Source of the DNA: an uncultured Clostridia bacterium
GTDB taxonomy: Bacteria; Bacillota; Clostridia; Peptostreptococcales; Anaerovoracaceae
DNA length: 36,581 nucleotides
Direction of reading: 5' to 3'
Assembly (NCBI GenBank): GCA_934277495.1
Contig: CAKQUI010000006.1
Span: 1 to 36,581 of the forward strand
The notes under the pieces are model-generated. The model made no database searches and was not told the DNA's origin. It saw only the letters and a program-made list of their open reading frames with translations. A program made the position numbers and the translations under genes. The first letter of the stretch is position 1. Each line of letters opens with the position of its first letter. This document shows, one piece after another, positions 8,050-16,838 of this stretch.

Positions 8050-9330
8050 TCAATCGTAATACATATCTGCTTTGAGCACGGCGTTCAGTGCTGCGGAAGC
8101 AACTGCTGTGCAGTCTTCAGCGGATACATATTCATCTTCACAGTGAGAGAGTCCGTTCCTCGTTCTTGCGAACAGCATCGTCGTAGGTATCATGTATGCA
8201 CAGAACTGTGCATCATGACCTGCACCTGACAGTATCCTCTGCCAGCTGAGCCCCAGTTCCTCCATGGACTCTTCTACGAATCCTGTCAGCGTCCTGTCAA
8301 AATATACAGTGTCTCTGACCCACTGTTCCTCTATCTCACATGTACATCCGCACCATTCCTGCGACGCCATTTCCCGCAGTATCTTCAGTGCTTCTGCTCT
8401 TACTGCAGGATCAGGATGCCTTACATCAAGTGAAAACTCGGCGTCTGAATTGATGCATGTATGTATTCCAGGGTGTACATATATCTCTCCTGTAGTATAT
8501 ACGAACTCCGGCTCCTGGCCTTCGTTGAGTTCATCAAAACGCCTGTGCATCTCGCAGAGGAAGGTGGATGCTGCAAACAGTGCATCATGACGCTTTGCCA
8601 TAGGGAAAGTGCCTGCATGAGCAGTGAATCCGTGGAAACGTACTCTGTAGTTGAACATCCCCATCACAAGCTGCACCGCCCCGGCTTCATTGCCGTTGTC
8701 TTCGAGTATCGGCCCCTGCTCGAGATGTGCCTCGAACATGGCGCAGTAACGCTCCGGGCTTATCCTGTTCTCTGCCGGTCCTCTGAAAGGAAATGCTGCC
8801 AGCGCCTCTCCGAAATCCGCATAGCGACAGTCATCTATAGGCTTTGAAGCCATCATCTTGTCGTATCGGAAATTAACAGCAAGATCATCAGGCAGGTATT
8901 CATTGCATATGATCCCGGATACCATTATAGCCGGCGGATAAAGTGCGCCTTCTTCGTTGGTCCATATCATTGCGGTCAGCGGATGCCTGTGGGGTATGCC
9001 CTCTGCAACCACCGTCTCCAGTATCTCCATGCCTGTCATGACTCCCAGTATACCGTCGTAATTGCCGCCGTTTTTCACAGAATCACAGTGAGACCCTACG
9101 GCTATACGTCTGGCATTGCTGTCCGTTCCTTCGATAGTGGCGTACATACATGCCAGATCATCACATTCGATCCTGGCGCCTATGGCTTCCATTCTCCTGC
9201 GGAATTCCTCCCTTGCCTGTTCGTCCTCCCTGGAAAGAGCATATCTCGTTATCCCGCCATGTCCGGCATCTCCGAAACGTGAAAATGCCTTTATCTTATC
9301 CGACATCCTTTCAATGCTGCATTTGTACAT
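8050..9330 (-). CDS. M20-family amidohydrolase (allantoate / beta-ureidopropionate / N-carbamoyl amino acid hydrolase)
   Basis: A 426-residue di-zinc hydrolase of the M20D-like Zn-dependent amidase group. The probable metal ligands are H81 in GSHCDSV, bridging D92 in GGNYDG, E127 in NEEG, H202 in AHLEQGP and H396 in LSHCEDE. E126 is the likely catalytic base. The lid/dimerisation segment includes GFTAHAGTFPM and SGAGHDAQ. Family members remove a carbamoyl or ureido group, releasing ammonia and carbon dioxide from allantoate, beta-ureidopropionate or N-carbamoyl amino acids. Sequence alone does not settle the substrate. The start is the ATG at 9330, which has AGAAGGAGGAAGG upstream; an in-frame extension into the preceding gene has no such site. 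It follows the MFS gene by 74 bp and is probably co-transcribed, which suggests an uptake/export plus hydrolysis pair. Confidence 0.82.
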   Translation of the reverse strand: MYKCSIERMSDKIKAFSRFGDAGHGGITRYALSREDEQAREEFRRRMEAIGARIECDDLACMYATIEGTDSNARRIAVGSHCDSVKNGGNYDGILGVMTGMEILETVVAEGIPHRHPLTAMIWTNEEGALYPPAIMVSGIICNEYLPDDLAVNFRYDKMMASKPIDDCRYADFGEALAAFPFRGPAENRISPERYCAMFEAHLEQGPILEDNGNEAGAVQLVMGMFNYRVRFHGFTAHAGTFPMAKRHDALFAASTFLCEMHRRFDELNEGQEPEFVYTTGEIYVHPGIHTCINSDAEFSLDVRHPDPAVRAEALKILREMASQEWCGCTCEIEEQWVRDTVYFDRTLTGFVEESMEELGLSWQRILSGAGHDAQFCAYMIPTTMLFARTRNGLSHCEDEYVSAEDCTAVASAALNAVLKADMYYD

Positions 9331-9404
9331 AGATCCTTCCTCCTTCTGTATCATACGGATGTGCCTTTTACGCACCGTTCCGTCCTTTCTTTTTTCGTGC
9401 TGCA

Positions 9405-10820
9405 TCACTGCTGAGAAGTGCTTTTTCGTTTCAGCGATATGAAAACCCCTGCTGTGCATATCGCAGTGAATATTATGAATGTTGTCCTCATCACTTTTAT
9501 TATCATTTCCGGCTCTGATGATGTCAGCGGTTCATCCGGCAGGTACAGTCCCACCGTTATCGTGACTGTGACCATGCTGATAGTATGCCCTATGGAACGC
9601 ATCGTAGCCAGCAGCGATGAAGCGACACCGTAGTATTCTTTCCGGACACATGACATCACTGCATTGGTATTAGGCGATGAAAACAGTGAGAAGCCCAGTC
9701 CTGTCACTGCAAGAGCAGTCATTATCACTGCCAGACTTGTGTTTCTGCCTGTGAAAATGAATATGAATGTTCCTGCCGCACAGAATCCCATTCCGGCTGA
9801 CGACATCCTGAATGGTGAGAACCTGTCCGAGAACCTGCCCATGACCGGCGTAAGCACTGCCATCACAGCCGGCTGCGAAACCATTATCAGCCCTGCCGTG
9901 CCAGGATCATATCCTTTTACTATCTGAAGATATACCGACAGCAGGTAACTTATAGCAAAAGTCGCACCGTAATTCATCAAGGCTGCAAGGTTAGAACACG
10001 CATAGCCTGCATTTTCCTGAAAAAGGGATATGTCCACTGCCGGGTCATCTGCTTTAAGTTCATACCACACAAACAGTATCCCTGTCGCCAGCCCTGCAGC
10101 TGTCAGTATCACCGGTACTGTGCCGCTGAGTATTTCCGAAAGCCCGTACATCACAAGAACTATGGATATGATATACAGAAGATTTCCTCTGATATCCAGT
10201 GATGCCCTGATCCGTCCTGTTTTTCCTGCTGTATCCGGCGGCAGTTTCTTTACAGCCGCTGCAAGAGCTGCCGCTCCCAGTATACCTGTCATTATGAAAA
10301 TCGAACGCCATCCAAGGTACTGATCCATCAGTCCGCCGATCACCGGACCTGCAGAAAGCCCTGTGTAAGTCGACGCCAGCGAATATCCAAGGACCTGTCC
10401 CCTCCTGCCGGAGGGAAACGCTCTTATCAGTACGGCTACATTAGTGCTGAATATCATTGCTGCACCGACGCCCTGCATTATCCTGGCTGCAAGCAGCATG
10501 ACGAATGAAACCGAGGCTGCCGATATCCCGCAGCATGCAGTGAATATCAGTATACCTGCTGAAAGGACTTTTTTCATAGATGTTATGTCTGCGAGGCGTC
10601 CTGTCGGCACGGAAAATGCCGCTACTGCCAGCGTATATCCTGTTATGAGCCAGCCTGCTGCCCCTGCGCTGATACTGAACTGCCTGCTTACAGCCGGTAT
10701 CGAAAGATTCAGTGCACTGCCTGTGAAGGTGGTGATAAATGCTGTTATCACCACCACTATAAGCGTGACTGTCTGTGTCCTGTCTGCCTTTTCCTGCCCT
10801 GTACCAATGATCCCCTTCAT
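9405..10820 (-). CDS. MFS transporter, DHA2-like, 14 predicted membrane segments
   Basis: A 471-residue integral membrane protein with about 14 hydrophobic helices, from TVTLIVVVITAFITTF at residue 18 to TFIIFTAICTAGVFIS at the C-terminus. GRLADITSMKK between helices 2 and 3 matches the MFS motif A, and GLSAGPVIGG in helix 5 matches the antiporter motif C. The 14-helix count and these motifs place it with the drug:H+ antiporter family DHA2 (EmrB/QacA). The true substrate is unknown and could be a metabolite linked to the downstream amidohydrolase. No strong ribosome binding site is seen before the ATG, so the start is less certain than for its neighbours. The last codons end 74 bp before the hydrolase start. 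Confidence 0.85.
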   Translation of the reverse strand: MKGIIGTGQEKADRTQTVTLIVVVITAFITTFTGSALNLSIPAVSRQFSISAGAAGWLITGYTLAVAAFSVPTGRLADITSMKKVLSAGILIFTACCGISAASVSFVMLLAARIMQGVGAAMIFSTNVAVLIRAFPSGRRGQVLGYSLASTYTGLSAGPVIGGLMDQYLGWRSIFIMTGILGAAALAAAVKKLPPDTAGKTGRIRASLDIRGNLLYIISIVLVMYGLSEILSGTVPVILTAAGLATGILFVWYELKADDPAVDISLFQENAGYACSNLAALMNYGATFAISYLLSVYLQIVKGYDPGTAGLIMVSQPAVMAVLTPVMGRFSDRFSPFRMSSAGMGFCAAGTFIFIFTGRNTSLAVIMTALAVTGLGFSLFSSPNTNAVMSCVRKEYYGVASSLLATMRSIGHTISMVTVTITVGLYLPDEPLTSSEPEMIIKVMRTTFIIFTAICTAGVFISLKRKSTSQQ

Positions 10821-10863
10821 ACTCTTACTGCCTGAGCCTTTCTGAAAATATATCCTGGTACTT

Positions 10864-10869
10864 ATTATA
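10864..10869 (-). promoter_or_regulatory. Possible -10 element upstream of the MFS gene
   Basis: A perfect TATAAT lies on the minus strand 43 bp upstream of the MFS start codon, just after the spoIVA stop. No good -35 is found at 16-18 bp (TATCGT is the nearest), so the promoter is doubtful. No terminator is visible between spoIVA and this point. Confidence 0.3.
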
Positions 10870-10878
10870 CACCTTACA

Positions 10879-12357
10879 TCATATCACGATACAGATAAAA
10901 TATTCTTTGCCTTCATCACTTATTTTCTGAAGGGATTTCTGCATTTTCACTCTTATGTTGTCGGGAACAGATGCGATCTTGCTTTCCATCTGTTCTGCCA
11001 CCATCTCGTACAGCGATTTGCCGAAGATATTTGTGTTCCATATGCCTCCCGGAGATTCTTTCATCTCTGTCCTGAGGCTTGATGCCAGTTCCTGGGACTG
11101 TTTTTCACTGCCGACAACAGGCGACACCTCAGTGGTTATATCGGTCCGTATCATATGCAGCGTAGGTGCTTTGGCCGTGAGTTTGACTCCGTATTTGCTG
11201 CCCTGTCTGAACACCTCCGGTTCGTCAAGAGTCATTTCACCAAGTTCAGGCTGTACTATGCCGTATCCGCACTGCTGTACCTGCTGGATAGCGCCTTTCA
11301 GTTTATCGTATGCTTTCTTGGCGCTGGAAAATTCTCTGAGCATGGCGAAGAACTCACCGTCTCCCGATATCTCTTCACCCATTATTTCAGTGATTATACG
11401 GTAATACAGATTTTCTGCCAGGTCAAGTCTTACCTTTATCTCGCCTGTTCCCATATCTGCACTGCGGACTTCAGTGCTTTCAACTATCTGCCCGTCTGCA
11501 AGATCCTCTGCTGTGGCGATAACGTCTCCTGCATCATTGAAATTCTCCGCCCAGTGCTTTATATTCGCTATCAGTCCTGATTTCAGCCAGTGGTCTGTGC
11601 CGAGTCCTTCCACATATCCCGGCAGCTGGAAGATGACTTCACGCACCGGAAAACGCTGCAGCAGCATCCCCATGATCTCATCCAGTTCTTCTCCGGACAA
11701 CCTTGCGCAGTCAGCTGCGATCACCGGCACTTTGTAGGTTTTCATCATTTCACGACATATGTCTGCCGTCTGGCTGCTGCGGGGTCTTACTGTATTGAGT
11801 ATGACGACGAATGGTTTTCCCAGCTGCGAAAGCTGCTCTATGACACGTTCCTCCGCCTTGAGATAGCTTTCTCTTGTCATTGTGCCTATGGATCCGTCGG
11901 TAGTTATGACTATGCCTACAGTGGAATGATCCCTTATGACTTTCTCTGTACCTTTTTCCGCAGCCTGCTCGAAGGGTATCTTTTCATCGCTCCAGGGCGT
12001 CGATACCATCCTGGCTCTGCCGTCTTCCATATGTCCCGCTGCTCCCGGTATCAGATATCCCACACAGTCCACAAGTCTTACTTTCATGTGCATATTGTCC
12101 GACACCTTCAGGGGTGCGGCTTCTGCCGGTATGAACTTGGGTTCTGTAGTGGTTATGGTCCTTCCGGTGCCGCTCTGGGGCATCTCGTCGAGTATCCGTT
12201 CCTTTTCATACACGTCGGTAATGCCGGGCAGCACCATCAGTTCCATGAATCTTTTTATGAATGTAGATTTTCCAGCCCTTACGGGGCCTACTACGCCTAT
12301 ATAGATATCTCCGCCCGTCCTTTTGCCGATGCTTTCATAAATGTTTATCTTCTCCAA
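10879..12357 (-). CDS. spoIVA: SpoIVA, stage IV sporulation ATPase of the spore coat basement layer
   Basis: SpoIVA polymerises on the forespore surface using ATP and anchors the coat. The 492-residue protein matches the usual SpoIVA length. The TRAFAC-like NTPase domain holds the Walker A motif GPVRAGKST (24-32), the switch-like TTTEPKFIP, DCVGYLIPG and GTMTRESYLKAEERVI. The C-terminal half carries the middle and C-terminal domains ending in YFICIVI, as in family members whose extreme C-terminus binds SpoVM and directs localisation. The start codon is TTG, read with GGGGAGG 8 nt upstream; no ATG near has a better site. It is the clearest sign that the organism makes endospores. It follows miaB by 69 bp, with a possible sigma-E promoter in the gap. 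Confidence 0.95.
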   Translation of the reverse strand: MEKINIYESIGKRTGGDIYIGVVGPVRAGKSTFIKRFMELMVLPGITDVYEKERILDEMPQSGTGRTITTTEPKFIPAEAAPLKVSDNMHMKVRLVDCVGYLIPGAAGHMEDGRARMVSTPWSDEKIPFEQAAEKGTEKVIRDHSTVGIVITTDGSIGTMTRESYLKAEERVIEQLSQLGKPFVVILNTVRPRSSQTADICREMMKTYKVPVIAADCARLSGEELDEIMGMLLQRFPVREVIFQLPGYVEGLGTDHWLKSGLIANIKHWAENFNDAGDVIATAEDLADGQIVESTEVRSADMGTGEIKVRLDLAENLYYRIITEIMGEEISGDGEFFAMLREFSSAKKAYDKLKGAIQQVQQCGYGIVQPELGEMTLDEPEVFRQGSKYGVKLTAKAPTLHMIRTDITTEVSPVVGSEKQSQELASSLRTEMKESPGGIWNTNIFGKSLYEMVAEQMESKIASVPDNIRVKMQKSLQKISDEGKEYFICIVI

Positions 12358-12372
12358 AATAAAAACCTCCCC

Positions 12373-12404
12373 GTATTATCAACTGTAAATCACTACAGTA
12401 TATT
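12373..12404 (-). promoter_or_regulatory. Candidate mother-cell (sigma-E-like) promoter and operator dyad for spoIVA
   Basis: On the minus strand AATATA (12404-12399) and GATAATAC (12380-12373) are 18 bp apart and resemble a sigma-E -35/-10 pair. The dyad ACTGTA-N6-TACAGT (12382-12399) fills the space between them. spoIVA is under sigma-E control in studied spore formers; the match here is loose and the dyad's regulator is unknown. Confidence 0.35.
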
Positions 12405-12426
12405 GGGAAGGTCATGTTTTTATTCT

Positions 12427-13767
12427 TTATTTTTTGACTATCCTGCCTGTCATGCTGAAAGTCCTGCCTTCTGTTATCTCCACATCGACTATCTGCCCTG
12501 TGAGCTCCGGGTCTCCGTCGAAATCCACGAGCTTGAAGCCCTCTGTACGGCCGGTGAGTCTGTCCGGATCTTTTTTGCTTGGTCCGTCTACCAGGACTTT
12601 TTCTATACGGCCCGCATAGACAGCATTTTTCGCTGCACTGCTGCTGTTGATGACGTCCACGAGCCTGTTGAACCTGTCATGTTTGACTTCTTCGGGTATC
12701 TGGTCCTCGTACTCCGCTGCAGGAGTGCCCTGTCTCACCGAATAAAGGAAAGTGAACGCCGAGTCATATCCGACTTCTTCTGCCAGGGAAAGAGTCTGCT
12801 GGAAATCCTCTTCTGTCTCTCCCGGAAAGCCAACTATTATATCGGTGCTTATGGTTATACCGGGCACTGCTTTCCTGAGCTTTGTCACAAGCTCCAGATA
12901 CTGCTCCCTGGTGTATCTCCTGTTCATGCGTTTGAGCACCCTGCTGCTGCCTGACTGTACAGGCAGGTGTATATAATCGCACAGTTTGTCGCAGTCCACA
13001 TATGCCTGTATCAGCTTGTCTGAAAGATCTTTCGGATGTGAGGTCATGAACCGGATACGTTCAAGTCCCTCTACATCGTTGAGCATGTATATAAGATCTG
13101 CAAAATCGCAGACTCCGCTGCTGCTCTCGCCTCTGTATGAGTTGACATTCTGTCCCAGGAGCGTTATCTCCTTTACTCCGTCTGATACAAGATGTTCGAC
13201 TTCTTTGATTATATTTTCAGGCGCACGGCTCTTTTCTCTGCCTCTTGTATACGGCACGATGCAGTATGTGCAGAAATTGTTGCATCCGAACATGATGTTC
13301 ACGAACGCCTTGTGTCTGTAAAGTCTTTTTGCAGGAAGCCCTTCGATTATATCGCTGCTGTCCTCAAGCACTGCCAGGACTTTCTGCTTTTCTTCTGCTA
13401 CTTTGACAAGCAGCTCCGGGAACTGGTGTATATTGTGAGTGCCGAATATGATATCCACCCACGGATACTTGCTTTTCAGTGTGTCTATGATGTGCTGCTG
13501 CTGCATCATGCATCCGCATACGCATACGATATACTCCGGATCAGCTTCTTTAAGCTTCTTCAGCTGTCCCAGCGTGCCGAAGAAGCGCTTGTCGGCATTG
13601 TCCCTGATGCTGCAGGTGTTTATGATGGTTATGTCTGCTTCTTCTTTGCTGAAAGCCTCATCACAGCCCCTTTCTCTCAGCATACCTGCGATGGTCTCTG
13701 AATCATGCTCGTTCATCTGGCATCCGAATGTTATGATATTGTATTTCCTGCCTCTAAGTAAATCCAT
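12427..13767 (-). CDS. miaB: tRNA-2-methylthio-N6-dimethylallyladenosine-37 synthase MiaB
   Basis: MiaB is a radical SAM methylthiotransferase that converts i6A37 to ms2i6A37 in tRNAs reading UNN codons. The 446-residue protein has the N-terminal UPF0004 domain with cluster cysteines C16 (FGCQMNEHDSE), C52 (NTCSIRDNA) and C86 (CGCMMQQ). The radical SAM motif CNNFCTYC holds C162, C166 and C169. The C-terminal TRAM domain begins near residue 375 (KVLVDGPSKKDPDRLTGRTE). The signature NTCSIRDNA and overall length separate it from RimO and MtaB. AAGGATG lies upstream of the ATG. It starts 9 bp after gpsA, so the two are surely co-transcribed. Its substrate tRNAs would include the tRNA-Phe at the right edge of the window. 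Confidence 0.94.
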   Translation of the reverse strand: MDLLRGRKYNIITFGCQMNEHDSETIAGMLRERGCDEAFSKEEADITIINTCSIRDNADKRFFGTLGQLKKLKEADPEYIVCVCGCMMQQQHIIDTLKSKYPWVDIIFGTHNIHQFPELLVKVAEEKQKVLAVLEDSSDIIEGLPAKRLYRHKAFVNIMFGCNNFCTYCIVPYTRGREKSRAPENIIKEVEHLVSDGVKEITLLGQNVNSYRGESSSGVCDFADLIYMLNDVEGLERIRFMTSHPKDLSDKLIQAYVDCDKLCDYIHLPVQSGSSRVLKRMNRRYTREQYLELVTKLRKAVPGITISTDIIVGFPGETEEDFQQTLSLAEEVGYDSAFTFLYSVRQGTPAAEYEDQIPEEVKHDRFNRLVDVINSSSAAKNAVYAGRIEKVLVDGPSKKDPDRLTGRTEGFKLVDFDGDPELTGQIVDVEITEGRTFSMTGRIVKK

Positions 13768-13776
13768 ATTGTCAAA

Positions 13777-14772
13777 TCATCCTTGTTCGTGTTTTTTCTC
13801 TCTTCCCATGAGCATACCTACCGCATCTGCAGCCTTTATCTCTCCCTTTATGACTCTGTATATGGCTTCGGTTATAGGCATCTCGACATTTTCTCTCTTT
13901 GCCAGTCCGTATGCAGCTTCTGTGGTGAACATACCTTCCACTACCATGCCTACTTTTGCTGTTGCCTCATCAGGCGGCAGACCTTCTCCTATCATGATGC
14001 CGCAGCGTCTGTTCCTCGAGTGCATGCTGGTACATGTCACGATAAGATCTCCTGTTCCTGTGAGCCCTGCAAATGTCTCCGGTTTTGCACCCAGCACAAG
14101 TCCCAGCCTTGTTATCTCGGCAAGACCTCTTGTCATAAGGGCTGCTTTGGCGTTGTCGCCGAATCCCATTCCGTCGGATATGCCTGCTCCAAGAGCAATG
14201 ATGTTTTTCAGCGCTCCTCCAAGCTCGACTCCGATAACGTCTTCTGTAGTATAGACTCTGAATCTGTCTGTCATGAACAGATCCTGTATCGCTTCAGCTG
14301 CTTTGAGATTTTCAGATGCCGTAGCAACTGTTGTCGGCAGCCTGCGTCCCACTTCTTCTGCGTGGGAAGGCCCTGACAGCACCACGTATCTGTTCATATC
14401 CAGCTTTTCTGCTGCTATCTGCGACATACGTTCCAGTGTCTTCTGTTCTATACCCTTTGCAACATTCACGATCAGTGCATCTTCCCTGATATAAGGCAGT
14501 GCTGATGCCAGAGCGTCCCTGAAATGCTGCGCCGGTGCTGAGAAAAGAACTACATCTGCATCTTTCAGGGCGTCCGCCACATCATATGTTATATTTATGT
14601 TGTCATCGAGGTGCACGCCCGGAAGGTAGTCTGTATTCTCTCTGTGTTCATCCATGGATCTGAGGTGTCTTTCGTCGATATCCCATATCCTGACATTATT
14701 TTCCTTTCCGGCAACCACTGTGGCCAGTGCTGTGCCCCAGCTGCCTGCTCCTATGATACCTATCGTCTTCAT
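13777..14772 (-). CDS. gpsA: NAD(P)-dependent sn-glycerol-3-phosphate dehydrogenase
   Basis: GpsA reduces dihydroxyacetone phosphate to sn-glycerol 3-phosphate, the backbone for membrane phospholipids. The 331-residue protein has the N-terminal Rossmann motif GAGSWGTALA (8-17). VNVAKGIEQ and SGPSHAEEVGR follow. The catalytic-domain motifs VELGGALKNIIALGAGISDGMGFGDN and GLTGTGDLIVTCTS are also present, all diagnostic of GpsA. CACAGGAGGACGG precedes the ATG. It lies 19 bp after plsY, which uses the product of this enzyme, so the pair supplies and acylates glycerol phosphate. The order der-plsY-gpsA-spoIVA is common in Firmicutes; miaB is an insertion in that order. Confidence 0.95.
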   Translation of the reverse strand: MKTIGIIGAGSWGTALATVVAGKENNVRIWDIDERHLRSMDEHRENTDYLPGVHLDDNINITYDVADALKDADVVLFSAPAQHFRDALASALPYIREDALIVNVAKGIEQKTLERMSQIAAEKLDMNRYVVLSGPSHAEEVGRRLPTTVATASENLKAAEAIQDLFMTDRFRVYTTEDVIGVELGGALKNIIALGAGISDGMGFGDNAKAALMTRGLAEITRLGLVLGAKPETFAGLTGTGDLIVTCTSMHSRNRRCGIMIGEGLPPDEATAKVGMVVEGMFTTEAAYGLAKRENVEMPITEAIYRVIKGEIKAADAVGMLMGREKKHEQG

Positions 14773-14791
14773 AATATCCGTCCTCCTGTGT

Positions 14792-15520
14792 CTATGGATT
14801 TCTGCGGTGCGATTTTTTACTGCTCCCTGTTTTTTTCTTTTCGAAAATACTCATCGGAGGTTCCTGCCCTCTGAATATCCTGGCTATATTCGACCTGTGC
14901 TTTATGATAACGATCAGTGCTATCACTATACTAAGCGGTGCGAATCCCGGCTCCAGCCACCATGCCAGGAACGGGAACGCTATCGCTCCGATGATGGACC
15001 CAACAGACATACGTTTTGTCACAAGCACTGCGATGACTACGATGCCAAGCACTGAAAAGCCCAGTGCCGGGCTCAGCCCAACAGCAGCTCCGAATATCGT
15101 AGCGACGCCTTTGCCGCCTTTGAATCTGTATACCACCGGCCATATATGCCCTATGAAAACTGCAAATGCACATATGTATCCTGCCAGTTCTCCTCCGGCC
15201 AGTGTCCCTGCCACTGCTGCAGCCACGCCTTTAAGGACGTCGACGATGAGAGTCACTGCTCCGGCTTTCTTTCCCATGACACGCAGCGCATTCGTTGTCC
15301 CTGCATTGCCGCTTCCGGCTTTTTTGATATCTATACCTCTGGCTCTTGCCATAAGTGTAGATGGCGATATGTTCCCGAGAAAATACGCCGCCAGTGCAAA
15401 AGCTGCAAGGATCAGCACATACTGCCACATATACATCGAATCTGCACCGAAAGGACCTCCGGAGGGGAAGAACAGCATATCGCTGCCGTCCGGTCCTCCT
15501 ATTATTACGATATCAGACAT
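14792..15520 (-). CDS. plsY: Acyl-phosphate:glycerol-3-phosphate acyltransferase PlsY
   Basis: PlsY is the membrane enzyme that transfers an acyl group from acyl-phosphate to glycerol 3-phosphate at the first step of phospholipid synthesis. Family motifs are visible in order: GNISPSTLMAR, GSGNAGTTNALRVMGKKAG, the loop KGGKGVATIFG and the C-terminal IVIIKHRSNIARIFRG. Five to seven hydrophobic segments are present. The frame begins with about 28 hydrophilic, Gly/Pro-rich residues before the first membrane helix, longer than in most PlsY proteins. The first ATG overlaps der by 8 bp and has GGGGGAAAAGG upstream. A later ATG (residue 31, MWQYVLIL) would give the usual N-terminus but has no clear ribosome binding site. 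Function is firm, start is less so. Confidence 0.93.
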   Translation of the reverse strand: MSDIVIIGGPDGSDMLFFPSGGPFGADSMYMWQYVLILAAFALAAYFLGNISPSTLMARARGIDIKKAGSGNAGTTNALRVMGKKAGAVTLIVDVLKGVAAAVAGTLAGGELAGYICAFAVFIGHIWPVVYRFKGGKGVATIFGAAVGLSPALGFSVLGIVVIAVLVTKRMSVGSIIGAIAFPFLAWWLEPGFAPLSIVIALIVIIKHRSNIARIFRGQEPPMSIFEKKKTGSSKKSHRRNP

Positions 15521-16838
15521 CTTCCTTTTCCCCCTTTTCTCTGAATACGAATTTCAGAGAAGTGCCTTCGAATCCGAAACCTTCTCTTATCTTGTTTTCA
15601 AGATACCTGGCATATGAAAAATGCATCAGCGGCCTTGAGTTCACTTTGAAAGAGAACAGCGGCGGCTTGACTCCCACCTGCGACACGAAGTATATCTTCA
15701 GGCGCTTGCCCTTGTCCGAAGGCGGCTGTTTCATCATCATCGCATCGCTGATAAGGCTGTTGAGCTGTCCTGTCGGCACTCTCATGGCTCTGTTTTCTGC
15801 AACGTACTTTGCCATTGCGATGACATTGTCCACACGCTGCCCCGTCAGTACGGAAATGAATACCGATGGTGCGTATGACATGAAGGTCAGCTCTCTTGCG
15901 ATCTCTTTTCTGAAGTCGTTCATGGTGTTGGTCTCTTTTTCTATCAGATCCCACTTGTTCACTACGACTACTATGCCTTTGCCCGCTTCATGGGCTATAC
16001 CTGCTATCTTCTTGTCCTGCTCTGTGATACCTTCCTGGGCATCTATCATCAGCAGACAGACATCACATCTTTCGATGGCGGCGACAGCTCTGAGAACGCT
16101 GAATTTCTCAATGTTCTCGTTGACTTTGCTCTTTCTTCTTATACCGGCTGTATCTATCAGCAGATACTTCTCACCGTCTTTTTCGAAAGGCGTGTCTATG
16201 GAGTCTCTCGTTGTTCCTGCCACCGGCGACACGATAACTCTGTTTTCGCCCAGGAGTTTGTTGATAAGTGACGATTTGCCTACGTTCGGCTTGCCTATCA
16301 TGGCTATCTTTATATCATCGTCCTCCTCTGTGCCTGCTCCTTCAGGGAAACTCTCGATTATCCTGTCCAGCAGATCGCCAAGATTCAGCATGTTGGCAGC
16401 CGACACCGGCACCGGCTCGCCAAGTCCCAGTTCATAAAAATCATAGAAATCGTCCGGCAGTTCTTTTTTATCTACTTTGTTCACTGCGAGGATGACATTT
16501 TTTCCGGTCTTCATCAGCATCGAGGCTACTTCTCTGTCAGCTGCAGTCAGTCCGTCCCTGCCGTCCACCATGAAAAGTATCACATCTGATGTATCCATTG
16601 CCATCTGGGCCTGCTCACGCATCTGTGAAAGTATCACGTCCTTGCTGTCAGGCTCGATGCCGCCTGTGTCGATAAGCGCAAAATGCACTCCCGACCACTC
16701 GGCCTCTGCATATATCCTGTCTCTTGTGACTCCCGGCGTATCCTCCACGATGGATACACGCCTGCCTACTACTCTATTGAAAAATGTTGATTTTCCTACG
16801 TTCGGCCGTCCTACGACAGCCACTAATGGTTTACTCAT
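15513..16838 (-). CDS. der: Ribosome-assembly GTPase Der (EngA)
   Basis: Der is an essential GTPase with two tandem G domains that helps mature the 50S subunit. In the 441-residue protein the first P-loop GRPNVGKS lies at 10-17 and the second GKPNVGKS at about 181-188. DTPGVTRDR and DTGG mark G1's switch regions, and DTAGIRRKSK marks those of the second domain. NKVDK and NKWDL are the two G4 motifs. A KH-like domain ends the protein. The ATG at 16838 was chosen because GGAAGGA stands upstream; an in-frame extension of 11 codons lacks this. The start overlaps the ftsY stop by 8 bp and the end overlaps plsY by 8 bp, indicating translational coupling along this operon. Confidence 0.95.
   Translation of the reverse strand: MSKPLVAVVGRPNVGKSTFFNRVVGRRVSIVEDTPGVTRDRIYAEAEWSGVHFALIDTGGIEPDSKDVILSQMREQAQMAMDTSDVILFMVDGRDGLTAADREVASMLMKTGKNVILAVNKVDKKELPDDFYDFYELGLGEPVPVSAANMLNLGDLLDRIIESFPEGAGTEEDDDIKIAMIGKPNVGKSSLINKLLGENRVIVSPVAGTTRDSIDTPFEKDGEKYLLIDTAGIRRKSKVNENIEKFSVLRAVAAIERCDVCLLMIDAQEGITEQDKKIAGIAHEAGKGIVVVVNKWDLIEKETNTMNDFRKEIARELTFMSYAPSVFISVLTGQRVDNVIAMAKYVAENRAMRVPTGQLNSLISDAMMMKQPPSDKGKRLKIYFVSQVGVKPPLFSFKVNSRPLMHFSYARYLENKIREGFGFEGTSLKFVFREKGEKEDV

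Noticed and set aside
11590..12954. Long plus-strand open frame of 454 codons opposite spoIVA and miaB
   Set aside because: It lies wholly antisense to two clearly recognised genes, has no ribosome binding site and its composition (rich in Cys, His, Tyr and Phe) is that of an antisense shadow.
15361..16437. Plus-strand open frame of 358 codons opposite plsY and der
   Set aside because: Antisense to two conserved genes; low-complexity Ser/Leu/Pro-rich translation with no recognisable motif.
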